A DNA stretch of 64,000 bases. Origin: Glomus cerebriforme. Lineage: Eukaryota > Glomeromycota > Glomeromycetes > Glomerales > Glomeraceae. The stretch lies in NCBI GenBank assembly GCA_003550305.1, contig QKYT01000104.1, positions 109,693 to 173,692 of the forward strand, given 5' to 3'. This document shows positions 11,770 to 23,268 of the stretch, piece after piece. The notes under the pieces were generated by a model, which saw only the letters and a list, made by a program, of their open reading frames with translations, was not told the DNA's origin and searched no databases. A program made the position numbers and the translations under genes. Numbering within the stretch: position 1 is the first letter of the stretch; every line of letters begins with the position of its first letter.

Positions 11770-14425
11770 TCATATGTGTATTCGTTTTTGATTTTCATTC
11801 TTAACAAGTTCTGTAAATAAAAAACAATTTAAATTAATGCTTACAAATATTAATAAAATTATATTTATATAAATAACCTTACTCACCATTGTTTTGAGTT
11901 ATTAATTCTTCAATATCCCGCTTTCTTGATAGTCTGGAACTTATACTTTGTGAAAATGTTCTAATATTAAAGTTGTATTCTTTTTAAATAAATAAATAAA
12001 CAAGTTAATATAATAAAGAAAAATAATAAATTTTAAAGAAAAATAAATTAATTTACCTTCATTAGTTGATTGTTCAATGAATTTTTTTATTTTATTATCT
12101 AAAATAATAAATTAATATATTATTAATTTTTTTTTTGTTTTACTTTTTTTTTAAATGAAGCAAAAAAAAAAATTAGTAAAATACTTACATGAACTTATTG
12201 AAGATAAATTAATAGATGAAGATTGAGAAATCAAAAATTTTAATACTCTACTAGTATAAATAGCACCAGGATGAGGTTTGTTAAATTCAAAATCAAATGA
12301 ATTTATTAATTCCAACCTCTTTTTTTCAGCTTGTTTAAATTGTTGTACAATTTCATTCCTATTTTGATAATTATAATAATTTTCATAATAATAATAATAA
12401 TAATATAAATCATCATGCCAATTTTGAATAATTTCACAAATTTTGGTTATAGAAGGTCTTTTTAAAGGATCGGAATTCCAACATTTTTTCATTAAAGTAG
12501 CAAAACATTCAGGAGTATCATTTGTTATTTCAGGTCGTTTCCCATCAATAATCTCATAAATTAGGTTGATATTATGTTCAACGTTAGCAAAAGGTTTATG
12601 ACCTGTTGTAAGTTCCCACATAATCATACCCATACTATATATATCAGATTCTTTTGTAGGTTTAGCACCATTAAATATTTCCGGTGCGATATAAGGTATT
12701 ATTCCATATATTCCATTATTTACATTATTTAATAAGGTGATATTTACAGGTTGTGATAATCCCAAGTCTCCAATTTTCCAAGTTTCTGATAATAATATAT
12801 TTCCACTATGAAAATCTTGATGTATAGAATTTAGTTTATGAATACATTCGAGTCTAAAATAAAAGAAAAAAAAATAATAGTATATTAAAAAAAAAAAAAA
12901 AAAAGTTATTAATTTAAAATATATTAAAATGCAAGAATACCCCTTTGAAATTTTCCATAGAATATCTAATTTTATATTCCACGTAATTTTCATAAAATTA
13001 TTTTTCAAAAAATTATGTAAATTTCCTCCATTGGCATACTCCATAATTAGCATATAATCTTTTGTTTCAGGATCTCGCGTAATACCATAGCATTTTATGA
13101 TGAATATATGATTATAACAATTATGAAGTGATTTTAACTAAAATTATATAATATATATATTAAATTCATTTTCACACAAAATAAATATCATAAAAATAAT
13201 TTACTTTTATATACACAGTAAAAAAATTTACCTCATTTAAAAAATATTTAAAATATTTACTAATATTTTTTGAACCTAAAAATCTTTTTATAGCAACAGT
13301 TCCATATTCAGTAACATTAGCTTTATAAATAATTCCAAACCCTCCCTCCGCGATTTTTTCTAAATTTGTAATTTCAGAATATGGAATCCACTTTATTATA
13401 GAATGATAATTGTCTTTAATATATTTATATACATTTAATGGATTAGAATCATTCGCATAATTAGAAATATTGTGATGATTAATATTGATTGTAGAGATGA
13501 GAAATTCATCTATATCATTGCTGAAATCAATAGCAATAGATGATATCCTTTTACATTTTCTACATTGAGATTGATCTGTAATTCCAAAAATAACATTTGT
13601 TGTTAAACAATATCTACATCCAATATAAATTATAAAGCAATATGAACACCATTTCTGACAGTCAGATATGAAATTTAGATGTTTATTACAAGCTACACAA
13701 TAATTAAAAGTATCCCACCATGGTAAATAAAGAATTGGTATAGGACTTTTAGTCAAAGTTGATTCTTTCCATTCAAAAGAAACTTGATAACAAGAATAAC
13801 TTGAATTTAAAAATATTAAATCTTCACATATTTCACATCCTCCTCCTTTTTCAATTAAAGTAGAAATGATTGAATCTATAGACCCTATTTCATTTCCGTT
13901 TGCAAATGGTTTGACACCCTATTTATTAAGAAAAAAAGAGGGGTTATATGTCGATTATTACTAAAAATAATCATTGTGATAATCTAGTTATTGATATACC
14001 TTAGCATAGGTTTTCTTAACTCTTGAAGGATCTTCAACTGGTAAGCAAAGAGAATAATATGAAGATTTTGTAACTACTTGTTTAAAGTATGAAATCTCAG
14101 AGCAATGTTTACACCATTCCAGAATGTTTTTTGTACAAAAATCTGTATTTCCAGTCGTTTCATGTTTATTATGTTTAACACATTGAGTATATCCTCTTAT
14201 ATGTACATCCAAATATGTATTATCGTCTTTTATATGTTTAATATACCGTAATAAACACGGTTTGCAGTATTTTTGTTTAAATAAAAGAGTCTTAGAGTAT
14301 TCATTTTTACAATAATTACATGTATCATCATCATTATTAAAAGGAATAAACAAAATTGATACAGGGCTAGATTTTAATCTTGGTGTAGGTTTAAATGAAT
14401 CGTTATTTGTATTTAAAAGTTCCAT
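11770..14425 (-). CDS. Cys-rich TKL-type protein kinase
   Basis: Seven exons (14425-14000, 13918-13232, 13137-12941, 12853-12189, 12098-12057, 11979-11887, 11810-11770) join in phase to 716 aa. The first 300 residues carry many CxxC pairs (CNYC, CKPC, CEIC, CVAC, CSYC, CRYC, CRKC), probably zinc-binding. The kinase domain starts near 333 with EGGFGIIYKA, the VAIK lysine near 353, the catalytic loop HQDFHSGN, the metal loop as GDLGLSQ instead of DFG, and APE as APEIF. The C-terminal tail has a Tyr run encoded by an imperfect (TAA)n microsatellite near 12384-12405. HxD Asp and Asn are kept, so activity is possible. The small last exons are supported by clean splice sites and phase, but are less certain than the domain exons. 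This matches the expanded TKL-like kinases of Rhizophagus; the substrate is unknown. Confidence 0.85.
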
Positions 14426-15206
14426 GTTTTATTATATCAGATATGTATTATTAAAAAAATTTTAAAAGTTTAAAGTTATACGACGAATTTTAATGGGTAT
14501 TTATAGGTTTATTTTAAATAAATTTAGTTTCTAGAACTCTTAAAGGAGACATAAATGATGTCATTAATTTCTCCTTTAATCCATCATAGATATCCAAAAT
14601 GGAAATTTTATAATATTCCATTTTCCCCTGTTCCCCAATACTCTATTTTTGGCAGAGATCTACGGCGAGGAGAACCATTCCTTTATAAGATTACCAAATT
14701 AATATCAGATCTCCCGGTCTAATAAGCCCGGGTATAGCGTAATGATCAAAGAATTTGATTGGTAGGTTTCAAATCAAATTATGTATAAAAATAAGCGTTT
14801 AACATAAGTATAAATGAAATTCGTCTATTTTATTAATTTAACAATTGCTTGTGCGTTTTTTGGTATCATAGATTTTTCAAAAGGATAAAATTTATTCAAG
14901 AAGCACAATAAGTGCAAAAATAATTATGAAGGTTTTAGAATGGATGCCCTATAATAAATTGAAAATATTAATTATTATGATATAGAAGGATTCAGTGAAA
15001 TTCTGATAGATTGGTACTGAGTTAATGCTGTTATCGCATTTTTTTTTATCCATCTGGCATCTGTGTATAAAAACACTTTTTATTAATAAGAAATAAATAT
15101 TACTTATTTTATAAAGTCTATTGATGCTTAAATTTTCAAAATAATAATAACATATCTTATTTATTATAATGTTCGAATCGTTTAATAATAATTAAAAGAA
15201 ATAATC
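14426..15206. other. Intergenic region
   Basis: Upstream flank of the kinase and 3' flank of the broken Sel1 gene. I see no gene or RNA here. A moderately G/C-richer patch at 14630-14740 contains GCAGAGATCTACGGCGAGG and may belong to the kinase promoter. Confidence 0.5.
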
Positions 15207-16441
15207 TTAATGAATATCATCTAATGTGTACTTTGCTGCTTCGATTCCATTATATAATGCTTTTTCGTACCAATAAATTGCTTTATCAATATCTTCATCA
15301 CCATATAGATAACAATCCCCTATATAATCTTGTGCTATTGCAAATTCATCTTCAGCTGTATTTTAAATACCATTCAAATGCTTTTGTTTCATTTATATCT
15401 GTTCCTTTAATCCCCCAAATTAATTTGTGCAAATTTACATCCATTTTAAGCTGATTTTAAATACCATTTAAATGCTTCTTTTTCATTAATATCTGTTCCC
15501 ATACCAATATCATAACAAAAGCCTAAATTATATTGACCTTCAGCACACTCTGCATTAGCTGATTTCGAGTACCATTCAAATGCTTTTTTTTTGTTTTTTT
15601 TTGTTCCTTTACCTAGTTCATAAAAAAGTCCCAGCAGTGCATATCCTTTTTCAGCTGATTTTAAATACCATTCAAATGCTTTTTTTTTCATTTACATCTG
15701 TTCCTACACCAAAGTCATAACAAAATCCTAACTTACATTGTCCATTGGCACATCCTGCAATGGCTGATTTCATGTACCATTCAAACGCTTTTGTTTTATT
15801 CATATCTGTTCCTATACCATTGTCATAACAAATTCCTAAATTACATTCCCCCCAGCATATCCTGCAACAGCTGATTTCAATTACCATTCAAATGCTTTCT
15901 TTTCATTTTTATTTATTCCTTTACCATTTTGATAACAGTATCCTATATAATTTTGTGATTTTGAATTATTTGTTATTGCAAATTTTAATTCCTTTTCAAA
16001 CAACTCCCTTTCATTTATATTATGAATGACTAAACATTAATTTTGTTCAGATTTTAAAACCCAATCAAATGCTTTTTCTTCATCTTTTTGTGTTCCTAAT
16101 CCATCCATATAAGTGATATAACAAATTGCTAAATGAAATTGTGCATCCGGATTTCCTTTTTTTGCAGAGCTTAATAACAATTTAAAAGCTTTCTTATAAT
16201 TTATACCATGTCCATTTTGATAACAGATAGCTAATTTATATTGCGCTTCTAAATCGTCATTTTCAGCTAATTTTTGAAGAGTTTCTAAATTATTTCGTTT
16301 ATAATTATTATCTAAAATAATATCCTTATAATAAAATAATGATATTAAATATTTTCCTACAATTATATGTTGATTTCTTAACAAGTTAAACGAATCACTA
16401 AAGTTTTCAATTAAATGTAAAGAGACTTGTTCAATTTTCAT
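15207..16441 (-). pseudogene. Broken Sel1-like repeat (SLR) protein gene
   Basis: Reading from 16441 leftwards, the first 134 codons are open. They hold an N-terminal helical segment and the first Sel1 repeats (AQYKLAICYQNGHGI, AQFHLAICY). The frame ends after LKSEQN at 16037. Sel1 repeats then continue in other frames: YIGYCYQNGKGI near 15950, a stop where AFEW is followed by TAA near 15885, CNLGICYDNGIGTD (15840-15790), LGFCYDFGVGTD, KAFEWYSKSA (near 15560), LGFCYDIGMGTD, then more shifts to a last GDCYLYGDED and a stop at 15207. At least four disruptions interrupt about eight repeats. Sel1 solenoids are protein-interaction modules, often paired with kinases in these fungi. Sequencing indels in A-runs could mimic some shifts, but not all of the in-frame stops. 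Confidence 0.8.
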
Positions 16442-18131
16442 TATTAATAGCCAACAAATAAATTTCTATCGCTTTTTGCCTATGTAATACCAAGTTGATA
16501 AAAAAAATCCAATAAACTTGTAAACCAAAATTTACTTTGTTTATGATTTTTCATTTTTTCAAGAATTTTTTTTTTTTTTTTTTTTTTTTGATATTTATCA
16601 TTATTTTCATTACCTTTAATTTCAATAAATTATCCATTCATTTAAATTTTTTTCAAAATTATTAAAATCATCGGCGGTTTCAATAATTTTAAGATGAAAA
16701 ATTTATTAAAAAATTTTCATCTATATTAAACGTATCATCCATAGATATATTTAATGACATTTGAGTATTTAAATTTTTTAATTTCAAAATGTTTATGCCG
16801 TTTTTTATGTTGACATTTCCCGGCCCAAGTGGTACAACATTTTTTTTTGTACCACAAATTGATTATAATTTTAGTAAAAGATTTTCGAGGATATAAAGTT
16901 AAAACGTTTATATCTTAACAGTTAACATATTTAAAACAAAAGTTTATATATCCATACCTCATTTTTACATTACGCGTTTATTAACTTATAAAACAAAATA
17001 AATTTGTATTAGTATATTAATATACTACGTTTGTTTATAATTGATTGGTCGATAAGATCAGACATTCACTGTCATTTTCAAATTTATTTCTTTAGTATAA
17101 ATTTGGACAGGATCATGAAATCTTGTAGATAAATACATCGGAAGCTTTCAATTCTGAATTGAAAATTAAGATCATCAGGAATTGTAAGAATTTCATGGGA
17201 GAAATTGAAAACATTTTACGTAAACTCCTTGGAAAACTTCCTTTTTGTCCTTCAAGTCTTACTCAGAGGAAAATGAGATGAATTACTCGCAGGATCTGTT
17301 ATTGTCCTCCATTACTTAGCAAGCTTATGGCCTGATCCTATAAAATTCATTTGGGGAACTTCCATTGCGCGTAGGCCTCGAAACATAAGTTGCATGTTTC
17401 TGTACGTTTTTTTTCTAGGCTTTTTGTCCATGTCATTCTTATATTATCATAATAATAAATCGCGTGTTAATTTTAATTCCACCTTCATTATTAGGAGTGT
17501 GTTTTCCTCTCTCATAACAAAAAACTGATCCTCTTTTCAATACTATTATTGAGAGAACCAGAGTTTTGGTTCGTTATTTGAACGGATGTGTAATTTGGAC
17601 AGTAAGTATTGAATAGTTTAGAAAGATAGCCCACATTTTTCATATATCCGAAATACAATTTTAAATATACTGTAATTGGTCCGCTATACTGTAATAAAGT
17701 TCAAGTAAATTTTTTATCGTTTAAGTACTTTGTTCATCATTTATTTAACAGTTAACGAATCCAAACTCTAGAGTGAATAGCTGTTCTTAAAGATACAGTA
17801 TTCCGGTATATTTTGCATTATTCAATTGAAATAAACTGCTAAATGCATTAAAACAATTAGTATATTTTATAAAAGTATTAATGTATGTATTGGTTTTACA
17901 TGTCCCATTTATAAGCTGTGTTGATTTTGGAACTGTTGGGACCGCAGAAAGAGAACTTTTTTTCACTCTTGACCCATTTAATAATACTCAAAATTATGTT
18001 GAATCTGGCAAATCACCCACCCCATTAAATATTTTAAAAATAACTTTTATTATTTTCTTTGCAAATTTAATCATTTAGTGATCATTCATGCTACTCCATT
18101 AAGAATTTTTTTTTTTCAACCCCATATGCAT
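16442..18131. other. Intergenic region with weak coding-like remnants
   Basis: No gene is supported. A short hairpin lies at 16829-16855 (GTGGTAC, 13-nt loop, GTACCAC). At 17140-17300 one plus-strand frame is open for about 50 codons without a recognisable motif. At 17881-18078 a 65-codon plus frame shows no family signature. These may be remnants or chance. Confidence 0.45.
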
Positions 18132-18696
18132 TTACTTCTTTTTATGGTCATGGTTATTGAAGTTTTCGAAGAGGAAGCCAAAGACGTTTTCTTCTTCCTC
18201 GAGGAAGCCGAAAAACTTGTCAACAAAATCGAATGGATTTTTCTTCTCTACTACGGGTGTAGTCACAGGTGTAGTGGGCTTACTATTATTTTGATAGCTC
18301 CAATTGAATGCTTCTTGTACGGCTTCATCAGTATACTTTTCATCTACTTTGACAATGACTACAGAAAGCGATTTTGGAGCTTTATTTCTAATATCTTTGT
18401 TTTTGGCTTCATAGTTAGCTTGAATGTGATAATTTTGACCATCGATTGTGTTGCTTTGCCTATCCAGGCGGAGATTTTCAGTACTCTTAATTGTTTTGCG
18501 CCGCAGACTTTTCTCCGCTGGTACATTATCACTTTCAATTTTACTGACAAAATCTTGAAATATTCCATCTGCCTTTCGGGTGATGATAGGTGGCTATTAT
18601 TGTTAACACAATATATTTAATATCGCGATTTTGTCCACAACTGAAAAAATTTACTCAAAAAATATCATGGAAAGACTCGTTTACCTGTTTGGACAT
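18132..18696 (-). CDS. Orphan 157-aa protein, two exons, acidic/aromatic C-terminus
   Basis: Exon 1 is 18696-18685 (ATG, then Ser-Lys-Gln), followed by a GTAAAC donor. Exon 2 is 18593-18132 and begins after a TAG acceptor. The join keeps phase 0 and gives 157 aa: MSKQ followed by PPIITRKADGIFQDFVSKIE and onward to a Lys-rich end. The protein is hydrophilic and Lys/Asn/Glu-rich. It has a probable beta strand (SLSVVIVKVDE), a Thr/Pro linker, and a C-terminal FGFLEEEENVFGFLFENF segment with two FGFL motifs. There is no signal peptide or membrane helix. I do not recognise the family. Plus-strand frames over the same interval (18078-18620) look like shadows: they are Phe/Leu/Ile-rich and motif-free. 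Codon use on the minus strand is balanced and less AT-rich than the flanks, which supports coding. The gene is easily missed because its start codon sits in a 12-bp exon. Confidence 0.6.
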
Positions 18697-19089
18697 AATG
18701 CACAATTAGTATTTTTTAGTATTTTGAGCAAGGCAAAAAAGTTCTCGGGTGGTAAAAAAAAAAAAAAAAAAAAATCCACCAACACACTCACTCTACAAAA
18801 GGAACTCTATCTTTCTGTATATATAGGAAAGATTATCAATTCATACTTTACAATACTATCTTATCATGGGGAGGATGATAATGAAGATTCCTATTATCTT
18901 TAGTATCACAAGAACTTAATAATTCTTATCTGTCTGCCCACTAACTAATAATATATTTTAGTAACGGTCACAGGGACAAATGATTGGCGGGCAGTGGCAA
19001 ATCATCATATCCGTTATCGCTCTCAAATCATATTTACTATTTATTGGACGGGAGGGATATCGATTATTGTCCGATATTTTAAGTTTTAA

Positions 19090-19191
19090 CCCCCATCCAA
19101 TAAATAATAATTACTAATAAAATTTGCATTCAATAGAAATATCCTTAAAATTTTTTTATTTATAATTATAATATATAAATATACATAAATG

Positions 19192-19237
<46 letters not shown>

Positions 19238-19495
19238 TAACAAAAATATANNNNNNNNNNNNNNNNNNNNNNNNNNNNNNNNNNNNNNNNNNNNNNNNNN
19301 NNNNNNNNNNNNNNNNNNNNNNNNNNNNNNNNCCCCCATCCAATAAATAATAATTACTAATAAAATATGCATTCAATTGATGATGCATTAGAATAACTTT
19401 CATATTAATTTTAATATATAAATATACATAAATGAAAAAAAAAAAAATACATAAATGATAAAAAAAAAAAAAAAAAAAGATAACAAAAATATACA
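19090..19495. repeat. Tandem duplication of about 233-245 bp around an N gap
   Basis: The 45-bp segments 19090-19134 and 19323-19367 are identical apart from one base. In both, they are followed by a shared TATATAAATATACATAAATG block (starting near 19171 and 19414), a long A-run and AGATAACAAAAATATA. The gap of 72 N lies where the first A-run block ends. Either a true tandem duplication or an assembly artefact of the homopolymer explains this. Confidence 0.7.
19251..19322. other. Assembly gap (72 N)
   Basis: A run of N between two copies of a duplicated A-rich block, just after a homopolymer of about 40 A. Confidence 0.95.
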
Positions 19496-19558
19496 AAAAT
19501 CCCCTATTATTTACAATGAAATCAATATGATATCAGATAATAAAAAATGTTTATAAAA

Positions 19559-21094
19559 TTATATATAATCGGTTACTCTATAAATGCTATTAAATTCTGC
19601 TATTTCTACACCTTTATCTTTAATCCTCCTCAATAAATTTAACTCTTCTTCATTTCGAGATTTTTTCAAACCCATTCCCAAAAACTTTAAATGATTATTA
19701 CTCCTCTCAATATAATCTAAAATGGGTTCAAACCAAGTATAATTTTGTAAGTTAATCGTATCCAAATAACAATGAACATTATCAAAAAATTGGTTGAAGG
19801 ACATTGAATTATTGAAATTATAAGATCGAGAACAATAAATGGTTAACACTTTAACATTTGAAGGTAAACTTTCTGCCAGAATCTTTAATTTGTGATCTGC
19901 TGAAATTTTAAGATTTAAGATTTTAATATGATTTAAATTTTTAAGACAATGAATTACTGATGATTCAAGTCTTGAACTAATTCTAATATCTAAAGTTTCA
20001 AGATTTGAACAACAATTTGATATTATATCGATAATTTGAATGGTCGGTCTACCAATTTTTAATCTTCGTAATGACCCACTCAAATATCCGATCAATGAAT
20101 TTCTAACATTAGAATCTATTTTAGTGGATAGAATTGATAATTCATTAAGATTAAATGAAGGGTTTTTTAAATCTTCACAATGGTCTAAATCTATCTTTTC
20201 ACAATTTTGAAAACTCAAATATTTTAAACTTGATAAATTCCTAAAAGCCTTAAAAGATACTTTTTCGAAATCAATAGATTTAAATTCTAATAAAACCAAA
20301 GAAATTTTTAATTCTAAAGATGAGAATATATCATTTAATAATATATGTTGAGAATGTACTACACGAAAATTGAAAAGATAATTATTTGATATTTTAAACG
20401 TCTTGAGATTACGTTGATTTCTAATAATTGAACATAATTCTTTAGTTGGCGGAGGAATAGAATTATATTTATATATATTAAATTCTAAATTTTTGATCTT
20501 TGAACACTTATTTGAAAAATTTTGCAAAAATTCCAAGAAACATTTGTTATTTAATTCATGATCTAAAGATAATTTAATCGATTCTAAATTTTCTAAATTT
20601 GAAATATAATTCTTAATAAATTGATTATTAAAAATATTTCTCATTAATGATATTGAAGAAATTTCCATTTGCTTAATACAATTACTTTCTCGTAAGAGCA
20701 TACGATGAAATACGGAAACAATGTGATACTTTGTTTTATCATCTAAATTTTTTTTTTGAAATATTGAAAGCCACTTTAACACAGTATTTCTTATGTTTCC
20801 ATCAAAGATCTTTATATATTTAGGATAATTCCCGAATGGTTCATATTTATCGTATCTAATTATTTCACGAAAATGAGATTTTTCTTTTTCGTTTAAGAAA
20901 TTTACTAATGTTGAAATTATAGAATAATTATGTTTATGTTTTAGATTTTCAAAAGGATTTGTATAAAGCGAAGGAATTGTTATTTGAAAAAAGAGCCGAT
21001 TTACTTGTAAACAGGTAAATAATGTAGAACGATCATTGTTAAAATGTTTTAAAATGAGGTAATAACAATCACCTACTAATGTTACAGGTTTCAT
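19559..21094 (-). CDS. F-box-like / leucine-rich repeat protein
   Basis: Single exon, 511 aa. The N-terminus has the Rhizophagus F-box-like signature: a short start, then CYYLILKHFNNDRSTLFTCL, VNRLFFQITIPSLYTNPF. The rest is a degenerate leucine-rich solenoid (FRNLSSLKYLSFQNCEKI, LKNLNHIKILNLKISADH, CCSNLETLDIRIS). F-box domains bind Skp1 in SCF ubiquitin ligases and the LRR part selects targets; the target is unknown. Members of this family are numerous in Glomeromycotina. The frame is intact from Met to stop. Confidence 0.8.
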   Translation of the reverse strand: MKPVTLVGDCYYLILKHFNNDRSTLFTCLQVNRLFFQITIPSLYTNPFENLKHKHNYSIISTLVNFLNEKEKSHFREIIRYDKYEPFGNYPKYIKIFDGNIRNTVLKWLSIFQKKNLDDKTKYHIVSVFHRMLLRESNCIKQMEISSISLMRNIFNNQFIKNYISNLENLESIKLSLDHELNNKCFLEFLQNFSNKCSKIKNLEFNIYKYNSIPPPTKELCSIIRNQRNLKTFKISNNYLFNFRVVHSQHILLNDIFSSLELKISLVLLEFKSIDFEKVSFKAFRNLSSLKYLSFQNCEKIDLDHCEDLKNPSFNLNELSILSTKIDSNVRNSLIGYLSGSLRRLKIGRPTIQIIDIISNCCSNLETLDIRISSRLESSVIHCLKNLNHIKILNLKISADHKLKILAESLPSNVKVLTIYCSRSYNFNNSMSFNQFFDNVHCYLDTINLQNYTWFEPILDYIERSNNHLKFLGMGLKKSRNEEELNLLRRIKDKGVEIAEFNSIYRVTDYI

Positions 21095-23268
21095 TCTTTA
21101 TTGATTTTTAAGGGATGAGTTTTGGGGAAAAAAAAATAACGGCAATTATAGTATATATAAATGAATGGCCAAAGTCTGATCTTAACTCTGGACAGTGGAC
21201 ACAGTTACACAATTTTATTATTACTATTATTATCCTGATTATTATTTAACCTTTTTTTTTTACTCATTTTTCTTAAGACATTTCTTAAGAGAATTTATAT
21301 TTTTTTTTTCAAATAACATACGATGTCAGCCTTTTAATATTAGTAAAATAATTATACAATTATCTTTTAAATAAGGAATTCACTTTGAAAAAAATTCTAA
21401 ATTAGGTTATTTTTTTTTAAAAAAAAAATCATTTCTTTTTGAACCTCTAAATTAGTATTAGTGGTGTAACAACACCATTCTTTCTTCTTTCATACACTTC
21501 TTATTTATAAAAAATGATAAGCCAGAAAAGGACTTATTCACGATAATCGAAAAAAAGAAAATTTACAAAACAGAAAACAAAAGCAATTTATATATCGCAT
21601 AACAATTTTTTATATTTATTGTATTTTGTCCAAAAAAAAAAGCTGTTAATAATTTTATTTTATTGGTCGACGCGAAAATCAATAGTTTATGTAATATGAC
21701 TTTACGAAACACGACAGAGTGACACGCTCACAAATGGAAGAATGGAAACAAGCTTATTTCTTCGAAAATAATTTCAGAATTCTACACATTCTTTCGGCCG
21801 TGCACATCCTTTTTTTTCTCTTTCCTTAATAAGATTTATTAAGGTTTATTACTACCAACCCGTAGTACCCCAGTATCTTACAAATTTCGAAGGGTCCGAG
21901 GGTACATTACATAAGGGTACAAAGAATTTATATTCATAATATATTTTACATTAGTATTATACCAATTTTTGGGGCAATACTAATTAAAAAAAGATTTTTA
22001 TTATAAATTTTCTATAAATGAATATTGTGCTTTTTCCTTGTGGTTAAGATTAGGTACGATAATAAAATAGACAAATTAAACTTAAAGCATTTCAATAATG
22101 ATACTGTCATTATAGAGTGAAATGAGTCTTCAACAACAAAGACAGATCCAAAATAGTGCTGTGATCAACAGTATGTCATTACATTATTCTTTAAAGATTT
22201 TCTTATAAATTAGTCTGACAAATTGCTACGTTTGGACGAGTTTAGCAGTTCCTAAAGAAGATACTGTATATGTAATTTATTAAAGAACTTCCTTGTATTT
22301 CACAAATTCTTTTCTCGAAACATGGAGGTTGTAACATACATGTAGTGCGACAAATATTTGTGGACGTTTACCAGCATTATGACATAACTTCTATTTTATT
22401 AACAGTTAATTTAATGAGATCATTATCGTCATCTGATTATGACTTTGGAATACTCAATTGTTACCTAAAAATATAGAATAGTCTCGATCTTAAAAGAAAT
22501 TTTTTTTTTTGTTTTTTATGTGCATACTATTTTAAAGCAGTTATATAGTATTTAATAATTTGATGATTAATTTACTTATTTGAATATAACTTATAAGAGA
22601 TGTGTAACTGAATCCTATAGTCTTTTATAATACTTTATCCAATGCTTGTTATTTCAGATTTTCCTACTAAAGATTTAATTTATTATTTAATTGGCAAATT
22701 ATATACTGTATATACCAATACTGATAGAATAAAAAAATAATTTTAGAATTTATATATAAATAATTTTGACTGAATTAAAATTGTAAAATTATTGGGATAA
22801 TTTTCCGAAATCTAGCAATAATTACTAATATATAACATCTGAATTCTCTTATTAAGTTCCATTATTATATAAGCGAAGCTAAAATTCATTTATATGGGAT
22901 AAAGCTGTTCTGGATAGAAATAATTTTGTCAATCAACCAAAGTTAATTAGATTAAATATCACCAATCATCGGTTAGAACTTTGTATTTTTCTTTAAAAAG
23001 CTTTTCTATTTTCTTTCATGGGTTATTATCACCGATATATTATATTAGGCTAAGAATATTTGCAATGCTTGTATACAAATATTATAGTCAAAAATGGATT
23101 CTATTTTATATACCTTAATATATACAAATTAAAAAAAAACGATATATACTAATAAATCACAAAGTCCATTAATTATTATACTTTTGAAAAGAATAATTGT
23201 TATATGATACCGGATCCTACAATTCTATAATACATAAATTTAATTAAACTTATATGTATAAATAATAA
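21095..23268. other. Intergenic region of 2.2 kb
   Basis: No gene can be supported. A possible start context ATGAGTCTTCAACAACAAAG near 22121 opens only 28 codons and I could not extend it by splicing. GTACCCC occurs at 21865. The remainder is AT-rich with homopolymers. Confidence 0.5.

Larger units (their letters stand above)
18697..19558. other. Repeat-rich intergenic region with assembly gap
   Basis: No gene is supported. The left part (18697-19080) is the upstream flank of the minus-strand orphan gene. The right part is a duplicated A-rich block around an N gap at 19251-19322, directly 3' of the F-box-like gene. Confidence 0.5.

Noticed and set aside
14640..14740. Possible tRNA or small RNA gene in a G/C-richer patch
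   Set aside because: No cloverleaf arms or A/B box arrangement could be made from the sequence.
16829..16855. Rho-independent-like hairpin with T-run
   Set aside because: Such terminators are bacterial. A 7-bp stem around a T-run in a fungal nuclear genome is more likely a chance palindrome.
18078..18620. 180-codon plus-strand frame
   Set aside because: Phe/Leu/Ile-rich shadow of the minus-strand orphan gene, which has better composition and a proper start through a splice.
22121..22204. Possible gene start ATGAGTCTTCAACAACAAAG
   Set aside because: Stops after 28 codons. Splicing with the visible GTATGT donor and nearby acceptors gives an immediate stop or a very short peptide.
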